Below are positions 30,118-52,300 of a stretch of DNA of 64,000 bases, one piece after another. The notes below the pieces were generated by a model, which saw only the letters and a program-made list of their open reading frames with translations, was not told the DNA's origin and made no database searches. The DNA is taken from positions 208,501-272,500 of the forward strand of contig CAUJNA010003240.1 of NCBI GenBank assembly GCA_963377175.1. Direction: 5' to 3'. The position numbers and the translations under genes are program-made. Within the stretch, counting starts at the first letter, position 1; the number at the start of each line of letters is the position of its first letter. The stretch is from Effrenium voratum (Eukaryota > Sar > Dinophyceae > Suessiales > Symbiodiniaceae).

Positions 30118-30774
30118 GCAACATCAGCGCAGCTGGCGAGTACCATATCGCAGTGCCCCAGCTGCATGCTCATGTTCCACGTCCCTTTGCATGAGGTTTT
30201 CTTTTTGCTTTGTTAGGGGTGGCATTGAAGGGGTGGGTACCCCTTATGAGATTGTCAAATCTTGACGTGTCGTTTAATGAGACATTGCCTGTTTCCGTGG
30301 TTTAGTTTCGGGCAACCCTTCAGACTTAAGACCATGAAGGGCAGCATTGGAAAGGCAGACGTCCGCCTTTCATCCGGGATGCCAGACATGGATTAGTCTT
30401 CTTTTCTTGCCAACCTTGTGGGCACCTTTAAAGTAGTATTTACTGGAAGTCGGCAGGGGAAAGGGACAGTTAGTAAGGTGGGGCTTGCTTATAGCTGAGA
30501 GCGGCCGCGGTGCGAAGTGAGAGATCATGACGCCCAGGGCCACCCAGCACGATGGCCCGGGTCATGTCGAGAGGATACGCCTTCATTGAGAGTCCTTATC
30601 ATGTTCATGGGCAGCATAGGTCTGCATGCCTGCCACCAGAGCAAGGAATGGAGTGTAACGCGCTCGTTTCGGTGTTGCAGATCGAACGTGCGCATGCGGG
30701 CAGAAACGGCGCGACAGCCTGGTGCTGGGGTTGCGGGGAGGTTTGTTTGAACTGCTAAATGTTTATCTTTTAAT

Positions 30775-30975
30775 ATTGCTGTCTATATATATATATATCC
30801 AACAAATACCATAAATTCATAAATATTATAAAAAGGAACTATTTTTTTGCCAGAGCCTCCTTTCGGCTTCAACCCAAGAATATAGAATTTCCATGATCTC
30901 ATCTATCAATTACAATTAACCCATCTCAATCCTCACCTATCCTAACATATATATATATATACCATGTAAAATATC
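30775..30975. repeat. AT-rich block with TA runs
   Basis: Two TATATATA runs (about 30784-30797 and 30947-30961) flank sequence far richer in A and T than the surroundings. Confidence 0.6.
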
Positions 30976-31626
30976 AATTTAGCAATCTGCAAGCTTGCCA
31001 CGCGCAGGTCCTGCAGAGTGGCTCATCGCATGTTGCATGGTGCACGGAATGGTGCCGGCGACCGGTGTCACAAGGGACAGGGCGAGTTGCTTCCAGCACT
31101 TGTTGTTGCCTGGCTCGTTGTCCAACGTCCACCCAGGTATCCGCAAAGAACAAATGTCGTGAAATTATTGTGGCATGCTTTGCCGGGGCCGACCGTTCAA
31201 GTTTCACCTGACATCGCAGGGAATCAGTCAGAACATGTCACAACCCAGGCAACCATGCTCCAAAACACAACCCACAAATGCGCGTTGCAAACCACGGTCA
31301 ACAGCGCAACAAATAACCATACTCAACCATGAAAGTCCTTGTTGTGCGCTGTTTCCCTTTCAGTCTCACCAATGGCCGCTGCGGTCGAAACACACCAATG
31401 GCTCTGCCTCGCCTCTAGGGTCATGCGCATGTGGCAGGATTTTGAATGCTGAAGCCCAAGCCGCAAGTTTTGCTTGGGAAAGCGCCCCGGTGACTATTAC
31501 TTAATGGCCAGTTTGTGGTTGCGTCCTTGTTTCGTTGGTTTCCGGGTTGTGTGTCGGTGTGTGATTACGTGTGCGGCAGTAGAACCATGCACACATGGGA
31601 TGCCGTGCTGGTGTGATTACGTTCAG

Positions 31627-31780
31627 CTGGGATGACCGCATGAAGCACAAAGGCAAAGGCGGGGTGAAGAACGACTCAAGGAGCTACATGAAGAACGCCT
31701 ACAACATGCTTACCCCCAAGGACTTGGTCTGCACATGCAGCAACGGAGTAACGGATGGTGCGGCAACACAAAAGCCAAGA
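31627..31780 (+). CDS. Candidate exon, uncharacterised
   Basis: GTTCAG acceptor and GTAAGG donor flank 154 bases encoding WDDRMKHKGKGGVKNDSRSY then MKNAYNMLTPKDLVCTCSNG. Basic, with two Cys. The frame and splice phase are consistent. Family unknown. Confidence 0.5.
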
Positions 31781-32940
31781 GTAAGGTCCAACAGGCACGA
31801 CTCGCACGACTAACACACCGTGTGAAGAACATAGCACAGGCCTTGGGAGCATAGGCCGACCGCGCAACCCATGCCGGCGGCTCATGTCCTTGCCTCGGAC
31901 AATCATGCCAGCGAATTAAAGCCCAATGGTTCGTGGCCGTCACCACGCCAGTGTTGATTTGGCTGTGGATTTTAATGGTTGGTAGTCCGTATCTAAATGG
32001 TGTGCGAGAGAAGTACCCACCCACCAGCTAACATGCACCTGAGGAGACTTGACTTCCAAGATTGTCAGGTTCCATGTTGGGGAGGGTGCCTTCCCTCGTT
32101 ATTCATTTGCCAGAGTGGACCAGTTCGATTGAACGTAGGTCAGATGGCTGAGCTCTTCCTCGCCATTGTGGCGTGCGATGCGGAGATTGGCGACATGGAG
32201 CCGCTTGTTTCAACACGCCTGCCAATTTCCCAGAAGCTTCTTTTTGACCTTAGTTTTTCATACCCTTTGGTTTCGTTGGTCCAAAAACAGATTCCTGGTT
32301 GGACAAACAGGCCCCCCGTCCCTCAGATGTCCTACACCTTTGCGTTTTTCTTTGTCCATATTGGGTCAAAATCCCAAAGGCATGATGTTTTATTTCCAGG
32401 TCCTTTGGCCAAGTCAGATGCCTGCGGGGTGGGCCAGGGGCGATGATGCAGGCAAGGAGAACGGATAACTTTCCATGGCAGCTTTTACTAGGGATGAGTG
32501 TTCTCGTCGTGTGGCACTTTGCAGTTTTGAAAGGTGCTTGGGCTGGATGTGGTAACCGTAGATGTATATGAGCTTGGCTGGCGTAAGCTTGAGCGCTGCA
32601 ACCCATCAATCCTCAACCCTGTTCCGTTTGGGTACCAGAAAGGCGTTTAATGGCCCAGGCACCAGGCAGGGGTTGCAGGTTTGGATTGACATCACTGGAT
32701 AATGGGCTGCTAGCGAGTGACAAGAATGCCAGCTGGCTATGCTGTTTATTCAATGCTGGCAGGCACTGCATCTGACAAGGTGAGGATTTCGGCCAAACCT
32801 TATTCGCCTCGTGAATCAAACAGCCAGCCTCCCTTGGTTTACGACCGGCTGTGGCTGTGGGAATCTGCGGAAAGGCCAAGACAACAGTAGATCCTTGAGC
32901 GGCGTTTGCTTGGCCATGCTTGGCCCATGGCTAGCGAAGT
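31781..32940. other. No gene supported
   Basis: Only short frames without motifs or boundaries. Confidence 0.35.
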
Positions 32941-33120
32941 TCCGGGCTGGGACATGAGGCTCCATTGCGCGGTAGCGCTGGGCAGCGGTTACCGCCGCAG
33001 CCGCGTCCCCATGCCCTTCGAGGAGCGCAGGGTTTTGGGCCGTCCGGTCCGCTCCCAACTGGTTCCTTTTGTTGACGGACAGCATCTTGCACCTATGAAT
33101 CCCTACACGAAGCGAGATAA
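32941..33120 (+). CDS. Weak candidate exon
   Basis: An open frame reads LGSGYRRSRVPMPFEERRVL and on. It could be an exon, but no clear donor or family motif supports it. Confidence 0.25.
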
Positions 33121-33302
33121 ACTAGCTACCAACAGGTGCAGGAGTGTGTTTATGCACAGCATTGCCGCCCGGAGCCCACAACAACACCAAAATCAACCGG
33201 CCTACGCGGCAGCTGGGCTTTCGTAATTCCAAAAGCTTAAGAGAGAGCGAGTGTTGATGTTACATTTCTTTGTGAGTGAGACACGGAAGCGCAGAACTCA
33301 AG

Positions 33303-33460
33303 ATTGATACACTGAAGTGTGAACATTCAACAACCAATCCATCAACCCATCCATCCATCAACCAAGCAAGCAACCAAGCAAGCAACCAAGCCAATCAACG
33401 AACCAACCACAAACCAACCAACCGGCCAAGGAACCCGACCACACCAAGCAGTTCAGTCAG
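33303..33460. repeat. Degenerate CAAC/CAAT tetranucleotide tract
   Basis: Variants of CAACCAAT and CAAGCAAC repeat through the tract. Confidence 0.8.
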
Positions 33461-33499
33461 TCAATTGTGTGTTTGTTTGGTTGCGATCTATTGACTAGA

Positions 33500-33820
33500 T
33501 TGATGTTGTTCGTTGGTTGGGTGGCTTGATTTGCACGTGCCTTTTATGTGATATATCGGTTGTTTGATTGGGGGTTTTGTTGATTGATTTGATTGTGTTT
33601 TATTGGTTCCTTGGTTGATTGACTGGTTGGTTGATTAGTTGGTTGATTGTTTTGATTTGTGTTGAATTGATTTGATTTGGTTTGATTGCTTGATTGATTG
33701 ATTGATTGAGTGATTCACTGCTTGGTTGATTGGTTGATTATTTAGTTGGTTGATTGATTGACGGTTTTTGATGTGAAGTTTGGTTTGCCTTGATCGGATG
33801 GAGTGATTGATTGGTTGTGC
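33500..33820. repeat. Degenerate GGTTGATT tract, inverse of the neighbour
   Basis: TTGGTTGATTGGTTGATT variants are the reverse complement of the tract at 33303-33460, so the two can pair over a long distance. Confidence 0.8.
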
Positions 33821-34800
33821 AGTTTCCGCCCAGCTACGTGTGACCATTATGTTGCATTTTCGCTTGCCCTGCCGCCCATTGGGTGAAAGTGGCCGTTTTC
33901 GCGAGGAATGCCTCCGGGCCTGGCAGGTGCCCCACATCTTCTCGGTGGGGCGACTCAAACGGAAGGGCGTCCCCCCATTCCTGAAACAAACAACGAGCGC
34001 CATTCGCAACCAACAACAAATGAGTAATTCCCGCCATCGGAGGAATTCTGCGGAGCGTATCGCAGGATGGCAAGAACATGACAAGAGATGTTTTTGCTGC
34101 TGGGTTTTTGCTGTTTCTTCTCCTTCTGGCGGTTACTCTTGGTTTTGAACGGTTAAGTGTTGGGGCGGTCGGTCACGCTGAGCTTTGTGGTGATGAAAGG
34201 AGTGGTGATGAAAGGAGCAACCCACGGTACGCATTATGATCACACTGTACGGCGGGCCCACTTGCAGTGACTCACAGAATCTGTGAATAGCACCATGCGC
34301 AATGTGCGGGTGCAAGAAACACCTTTGACAATCCAGAGGGGCTGCAGCCGTGTACCGCTTGCTTTGCGGCACGTGCCCAGGTGTGTACAATCGCAATCCT
34401 CTTCGGCGAGACGGGCCTCGGGAACATCTCCGTGCCAATCATGAGACTAGGAGACACGGCCGGAGAGCATTGTGCCCGGGGTTGCGCCGTTTCTTTAGCG
34501 AGGCAGGCCGTGCAGGATGTTCTTAACTTGTTGCCCCTGGGGACTCCGATGGGTTTGTGTTTTGGTGCCACAATCCCCGCGCGACCAGCCATTTCAGCAA
34601 CTGACGCGGCTCAGGACGGTGCAAAGATTCCACACTGGACGAGCCAGGGGCCTGGAGCAAACGCAATGTCATGCTTGATGCAAGCAGCAAATCAAGCATA
34701 CAGAGCCGATTTGCTGTGCGCAGATGCACGTGTACGAAGCAGATGCACGTGAACGAACCATCAAGCCTTCTGGCATCCCAAACGTGCTGGTCCCTGCTCC
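33821..34800. other. No gene supported
   Basis: Open frames at 33807-34148 and 34381-34752 have no motifs or clear splice sites. Confidence 0.3.
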
Positions 34801-34847
34801 CCCTCCCCAAATCACGATTCCGCCAGAACCCGAGATGCAGGACGAGT

Positions 34848-34878
34848 CAGGAGTCACGAGTCACGAGTCACGAGCGGC
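34848..34878. repeat. GAGTCAC heptamer tandem
   Basis: Four near-copies of GAGTCAC/GAGTCAG in a row. The following bases give a frame, ARWFPVEPSSTVRLRLLLHL, that could be an exon. Confidence 0.6.
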
Positions 34879-35549
34879 CAGGTGGTTTCCGGTGGAGCCC
34901 TCCAGTACCGTGCGGCTGCGGCTCTTGTTGCACCTGCGCTCGGAGTCAGGCGAGCACCTTGCGCTTTTCATGAAAAGCCCCGCGGTGCCCATTCCCAAAG
35001 AGGTCATAAGCCCGAGGCCAGTCCTAAGTGTCTTTAAAAGTCAGGGAAAGCAATCATGTTTTTGGGGATTCCCGCATTTTGAGAATAAAGCAGTGTGGTT
35101 TTGTGCAACAGCATGCAACGGCAGCGTTGCAGTATGGAAATCTGATGTGCAGAGTACATCGGCTTCTGCTTCTCGCATCCACGTGGGTGGGGAAGCATAT
35201 TTGAACATGGCAGTTGTTGAACATGTGTAGCTCAGATGCTTGAAGTGGTGAAAATGCATTGAGGAAAAGGTGTGAGGTCCTCCCTGTTGAACATGTTTCT
35301 TTGTTTGTTGGTTTGGTGGTTTCGCTGCCAGAACTTTGCCGGCCGACTGTCAGCTTGCAGGGGGCGCAGCCCCAGCCAGCTTCGAACGACTGTGCTCCGA
35401 GCTTCTGGGCAAGGCCAGCAGTCGGCTTGTTCCATGCCAGTAATTATTTTGGTCCGCTGATGAAGCTTGTATGTATAGTTAGGTAATCCTTGGTTGGTGG
35501 TTTGGATTGGTGGCTTGCGGGTTTGAACAACAGTTCTTTCTTCTTGCAG

Positions 35550-35658
35550 GGTGCAAGGCGTTGACGTGCACCAGCCATTTTTGAGGGCGGCTTTTGCGAG
35601 GTTCATAGCCATGGGCGATTCGGAGCTGCAACGTCGACCTGAAATCGAAAGGAAAAGG
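35550..35658 (+). CDS. Candidate exon, uncharacterised
   Basis: A strong T/C-rich tract ending TTCTTGCAG is followed by VQGVDVHQPFLRAAFARFIA then MGDSELQRRPEIERKR. The charged end suits the coiled-coil exons further along. Confidence 0.45.
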
Positions 35659-36322
35659 AACAGTTGCAACCACGTAGTGAATGATGACGGGGGTTGCATG
35701 ACATTTTCCATGGCACTTCTTGGCCCTCACCCCGTCAGCTGAAAGGCCGGGAAGCCATCGCCACAAACAGGTCAAGCCGAAGGCGGGGAGCCTTGGATTA
35801 GGCCTCGCAAGTTCTTTGCCCACTGGGTCAGTGAGACATGTGTTCAACTTCATGTCTGTGAAGCTGAGAGAGGTTGTCGGTAGTGAGAAAATGCTTTCGC
35901 GAAAAGAGGCATGGACTTAGCTTGCCCCAGTACAAGAGCAGCGTGGTCTATGTGAGGTAGCGTATGTTTTGAAGCACCGTTATTAGCAGGGCAATTTGCA
36001 GCCCATTAGATAACATGACTTCGCATCCTGTCTTGGCTTTGCTTTGTGTGATTGTTGGGTGAGGGTGACGGACAGTGCCTTCGTAAAAGGGCGTGGACTG
36101 CCTTTGCAAGGACCCTGGAGTTAAAACAAGGATGCAAATCCAATCAAGGAGCTGCCTTCGTTGTGGACTGACATGACCGATCATGGCACAACTCCGCATG
36201 AAGCTGCAAGTGTAGGTTCCCAAAGTATTGCCGGCATGCCGGTTCTGAAGGGTCTCTCGGTTAGCTTTGGTTTGCTTTCCTGTAAGCTAAGTGGCTCTCG
36301 AACATCCGCGCTCGATTGGCAG

Positions 36323-47000
<10,678 letters not shown>

Positions 47001-47789
47001 CCAGGCCAGCCGCAAAGCCCTGCTTGCAGGCCACCGGGCACGTGCGCCGAGGCATGATGTCGAGAATCTGCGCAAGGGCGCCTGGGCTCAGCCTGAGCCA
47101 CCTCTGGAGGAGCCAGAAGTCGCGGCTGTAGGAATGAGGGGCTCTGTTCTTGCAATGCCCCCAAACCATTGCCTTTGTCTTGGGAATCAAGATTGCTGCC
47201 ATGGTTTCAATTCCCATGGCCCTCAGCTGGGGGGCAGACCTCAGCAGAGGCAACGTGGCCTGAGCAAGGTGGCCTGAATAATGGCCAACGAAGCCGGGCA
47301 TGTGGATTCTCCGGCGTGTTTCAGAAGTGGAGGGCTTGGAGCCAGGAGCTGCCCCTGGTCACCGTGGCAGAGACAGGTGCACGAGCCCGCCCTAGCCTAG
47401 GCTGGCCCAGCCGGGAGAGAGGGGTGAGCAAGGCCACCTGTGGCGTTTGTTTTCGTAAAGCTTTCAAGCAGGCTTGTCCAGTGTACAAAAGGAGGAGCTC
47501 CTGCGTTTCAATTTCAAGGACTCTTGCACGAGTGGTGTTTGCAAGGTTGGTCGTGCTGGCCGAATAGGTGAAGGCAGTTTGAACAGCGCGATTCATTGTT
47601 CAAAGCCAGCAGCAGTGCAAGAGGGTTCCCAATTTGACACAAACCTGTATCATCTACATTTGCACTGTTCACATTCTTGTTTGCTACCATGCTGCGGCGT
47701 TTCCTCCGCCTGGTTTTGCAAGGTCTGTGTGGCTTCGATTTCGCTCGTCGAAAGGGGACTCCAGAGAGGATACCTTTGCCGCGCGTCAG

Positions 47790-47882
47790 GGTGGCAGCTC
47801 GTGCTCAAGGACGACAGCCTCAGGTCCTACGCGTCCCTGTGCCGTGGAGCCGTGCCGCAGGAGCAATGTTTGCGGGGGAAAT
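47790..47882 (+). CDS. Candidate exon with Cys
   Basis: After a GCGTCAG acceptor one frame reads WQLVLKDDSLRSYASLCRGA VPQEQCLRGKC; a second frame is also open. Family unknown. Confidence 0.35.
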
Positions 47883-49181
47883 GCGAAGTTCGCATGTTGT
47901 TGCTTGCAAATCAGTGCTTCCTCGGAAGTAGTTTGCACATGTTTTGCTTCCAGTAGTCTCTTTCGAACTTGGCGCTCCGAGTGTGCGTTTCCGAGAGGGG
48001 GGTTTTGAACTCGAGGACCTCGCTTGGAGCTGGTTCGAGACTCTTCGTACACGGCTTCCTTGGCAGGCGGGTGACTCTTTCTAAGGTTGGGAGCTGCAGG
48101 AACATCTCCGAAGCCGTCGAGGAAACACGTGGGTTGCATTTGTTCCGCCGGGCCAGGCAGCCAGGTTCCTGAAACAAAGTCTTGGGTCAAATTTGGGCGC
48201 CTGAAGTACTACCTGCACTTGTGGGTTTGATTGTGGGCAGTTTTAAGCAAGAGACATGTAAGCATGACTTTGGGGAAGCTGGACATTTCCGGACACCAAA
48301 CACCTGGGGCCTCTTGGGAATAGGCGGGCCAAAGTCTCTGGATGCCGACCTTCGGAAGCCAGACCCGTGGGTTACATAAGAATTGAGCAGATTCCCCAAT
48401 TGGGCTCAAAACCGAAATGGAAAGGGATAGGGAACGTAATGCTTGTGTTTGCTGATTGTTTAAACCCAATCGGTTCCTTCCCGATTCCTGCTCCGAGTGC
48501 TGCTAGGTCTCGAACGTCTGACCCTTCTTTCCAGGCTAGGTCGGTAGGCCAGGTTTCGTTGCACAGCGTTGCAAACTCTTCAGTTTCCTCACAGGCAAGC
48601 ATTGCAAGCACTCTTGAAAAGCACATGCTTAGGCAATGCAGTTTTTGCTGAGGGTGTATCATTTTTCGGAGGGCAGGTTGAAACCAACAAGGGGAGTAGG
48701 GGCACAAACATTTTCTCAATGTAGCAGCCTTGTGCAGTTCAAGCGACTAGGCATGATTGAGCATCAAGGGCTGGCTCTCATCACGACCTTGCAATATTGA
48801 TGGCCTGCAAATTTAAAGACGGCTCAACTGAGTCCTTTATGAAGTCAAACTGGGCTTCTTTCCTTTCAAGCCCATCACTTGCGAGAACTTTGATACTGGT
48901 AGCAAATGGGGCCAGCTCAAAAATATTCTTGCAAGTTTGGGGGGCTCAGATTTGTTTGCTTAGGGTTAGACGTGGGTTTCAAAGTTTCAACGAGGTAATT
49001 TGGTAGGGCTGGCATGGGATTGACCAGAATATGACAAGATTCCTTTTGCTCATTCTTTCAGAAAGCTCGCCTCTTTACAATCAGTGTTCTCGATTTGGGG
49101 TACAGTATACGCCGAAGTTGTTGGACCACTTTTGTGTATGTGGCACCCTTTGGTCAATCGGTAACCTACATCGGACACAAG
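47883..49181. other. No gene supported
   Basis: No clear exon. 5' exons of the AlkB gene should lie here or further left, because the first recognised exon starts in mid-codon. Confidence 0.35.
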
Positions 49182-49330
49182 CACGGCCGCGTGGCATTCC
49201 GGAAGGACTTACTCTCGCTTCACCGGCCAGGACTTGTCCGACTCGCGCTACCAGAACGAGGGCAAGTATATGCCGCGCCGTACGATCTTTACTGTATTCA
49301 ATGGCTGCAACTGCACGTATAAGTACTCAG
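49182..49330 (+). CDS. AlkB exon 1 of those found
   Basis: Reads AAWHSGRTYSRFTGQDLSDS, then MPRRTIFTVFNGCNCTYKYS. 149 bases, starting after an ACAAG acceptor and ending before GCTAGG, a GC donor. Begins and ends in mid-codon. Confidence 0.75.
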
Positions 49331-52300
49331 GCTAGGGCCGAGCCGCGATGGTTGAAGTTTGAGGGGCATGCAATTTCACCTGGCAACCGAATCAGCGGCC
49401 CTCGTAGGCGTGGCCGTGAAGCCCACCACCGAGCCAGACTTTGTGGCTGAGATTCGCACCTCAGCAGACCCTACAGCTCGGGAGAGGGAAGGGTCGGCCT
49501 AATGATATGCAAGTTTGTTTGAGGGGACTCGGTGGGACCAACCTTACTTTTTAGTGGTCCAGTGGTCCCCTAAATCCGTTTGAGACAAATCCATATTCAA
49601 CCTGGCATCAGAAGACCTAGCACTTCAGTCTGTGGCATTGGGCAAAACTTGCTATTGGGATCAGAGTGCAAACGACTGACTGGCGAGGCGGGTCAAAAAC
49701 CTTGAGGTCCGGGTGGTCCAGGGACATTCCATGGACAGGGCACCTGCTAACACCAGGATTCAACTTAACTGAATGGAGCTTTTCCAACATCTCCATGCGG
49801 CTGTTGGATATGACGGGCGGAGCTGAGGCAAGTACTGTGTGGCAGCTTCTGGACTGTCAACGCAGCCCAACTGCTGCAACATCAACCTCTACCGAGACTT
49901 GCCTGCACCGCCTCTGCTGCAGGGCATGGCGTGCGCATCGCCATTAGTTGATCTGGGGGAGGAGTGGGGCGAAGCATTGCCCTTCAGTTCATGGAGACTT
50001 GGAAACTTGGAACCCCCAGGCAACTTCCTGCTTTGAGACAATCTCATCTGATGCAACATGCACATGCCCCGCATCTTAGGCGATGGTCATGACTCCGTTG
50101 GTTGGCACACAGATGACGAGGACCGCTGTTCGACAGCTGGCATCGGCAGGTCTTCAAGACGTAGGGATTTTTTGTTAATGTTGAAACGCATGTGGAAACA
50201 TGAACTGTGTGTGGAATGCTTGACCACAATGGCATGTGCCATTTTGGCTCAAGCATTGTTCTGGGTTCCTGGAACCCAAGCTGATTGAAAAACCTTGATC
50301 TTTTGCATTTTCGAACTTAACCCCGACCAAGCAATGGCTTCCTCGGCAACCTCGGCAACTTCCTTTGAGTTGATTGAGGACCAGACACTCACCGTGGAGG
50401 AGGTTGAAATGGCCAGCCAGGAGGCCCAGGACATTCGCACACGGGAGGCGGCAGTGGCGGCCGGCTTGGTTTTGGACGAGCCCGAGGCCCCCCCGTCAGC
50501 TTCGGCGACCGATGTGATGAAGGACCTCTCCAGTGCACTGGAGCGTCTCCGAGTGGCATTTGCCACACCGACTCCCGGCTTGGGTGCCCCTGGCCCCGCC
50601 GAGGAGGGCGACAAGGACATGGGGGATGCGGACGGCACGGAGCGGGCCACACCACCGGAGGAGGCGCAGACGCCACCCACGAAGAGACTGAAGGGCTTCG
50701 TGGCGGCTTCTCAGAAGGCTACGTCTCAGGCCAACAAACCTGTCACCTTGGTGCCGGTGGACGGAAAACCCGGGTACTTCAAGCTGGTGGACCTCCCAGA
50801 CCTCCATGCTGAGAGACATCACGGTGGAGGAGGCGGTCTCCCTGTTTCACAAGTTTGTTGGGAAGAACCTCACGGAGGACCTGGTGATCCGCATCTTGGA
50901 GGCGTACGTCCCGATGAAGATCCAGCTCCGCCAGGAGGAGGTCTGGGCTTCGCAGTTCCAGAGGAACAAGGCGTGTATCGGCACCCAGCGCATGTACAGG
51001 CTCGACGCAGGTCATTCCGACTACAAGTTCATGTGCAAGGCATGCGGAACGGGGTGGCCAGAGGCAGCCAAGCAGTGCTGGGTCTGCCCCGGCAAGGAGT
51101 TCGCCCCCTTCCAGGCACCCTCGGCCACCTATGAGGCGGACGGCATCACCTACAACCTGCTCATCTTGGAGGGCAAGCCGACCTGGATCCAGCAGCGGGA
51201 ATGGGGAAGCCTGGGTGCCGTTGGCCCCGGTGGTACCCTGGCACAGGCCGACCGCAACTTGGTGGACGGCACGGTCTTGGGGAGAGCCCCTCCAAAAACG
51301 GACTCGGCGGATGAGATCACCATGGCAGATGCGGTCCCGCTTAACAGGCGGGTGGACATCCGGCAGATGGAGGCGGACGACGAGGCGTTGAAGGTCCGGG
51401 AAAGCCAGGAGATCAAGGTCAAAGTGCAGCGGTCCCTGAAGGAGGCGGAGGCTCAGAGCTTCGAGCTCTACCATCCCCAGGTGGACCAGGCGATCAGGAA
51501 GAAGGAGGAGCTGCATAAGGCCTTGCGGGAGCAGCGGGAACCGACTCCGGAGGAGGCCTCGGCCAGGCGGCGGCACAAGGAGTTGGTCACTGAGGAGATG
51601 CTGGACCAACGAGATGGCGATCCTGGCGCCCCTCAAGGAGGGCATGCAGGCCCTGCCGTCAGATGAGGTGGCCAACGAGGGAGCCCGTGCCCCACAGGGC
51701 GCCGACGAAGGGGAAGAGCAAGAGCAAGGCACCAAAGGTGTGGCAGACTCAGTGGGAGAAGCCCAAGAAGGGGGGAAAAGGATCTTGGTCCTCGGGGCCT
51801 ACCCATTCCAAGCCGAAGGGCAAGGGCGGCAAAGGGAAGTCCCCCAACACCTCCTCGACCCCATGGCCAGACCACTGGGCTTTCAAGAATCCCAAAGGGG
51901 TGGCGTACTGCAGGGATCATCACCTTCACAACAAATGCCCTGGATCATGCGGCCGATCCCACAACTGCCCGGTCAGGCAGGATGGGTGGGTGTGTGATGC
52001 CCCCCCAGCGAAGCATGTGCCACAGGCATGCCCACACCTCCCCAAGTGACAGGAGGCCACTCAGGGTGCCATGGGCCCCGTGGCTGCCTGGTCTCCGAAG
52101 GGATCACAGGCCACCAGTGCGAGAGCGCACACAGCGGGGGAGAGCCAATCCCACCACAGCCACAGCGGAAGCCTTTTCCCCCGCACCCACCGAGGCAGTG
52201 GGAAGAACCCCCAGAGGTGGGGATCCGCCCGGCAAGGGGCGTTCCAAGGGCGGGCAGAACCGTCAGGGCAAGCAGCAAGCCCAGGGCCAGACGACCAGTG

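Larger units (their letters stand above)
29425..31626. other. No gene supported; short repeats and AT-rich block
   Basis: Contains a 15-base triplication at about 30072-30117 and an AT-rich stretch with TA runs at 30775-30975. Otherwise I see nothing I can call. Confidence 0.4.

Noticed and set aside
49828..49845. 18-base intron with a perfect GCAAGT donor before the NINLY exon
   Set aside because: Too short to be spliced; the upstream exon for this join must lie elsewhere.
50779..51735. 318-codon minus-strand frame
   Set aside because: Mirror of the GC-rich gag-like coding sequence on the plus strand; no motifs of its own.
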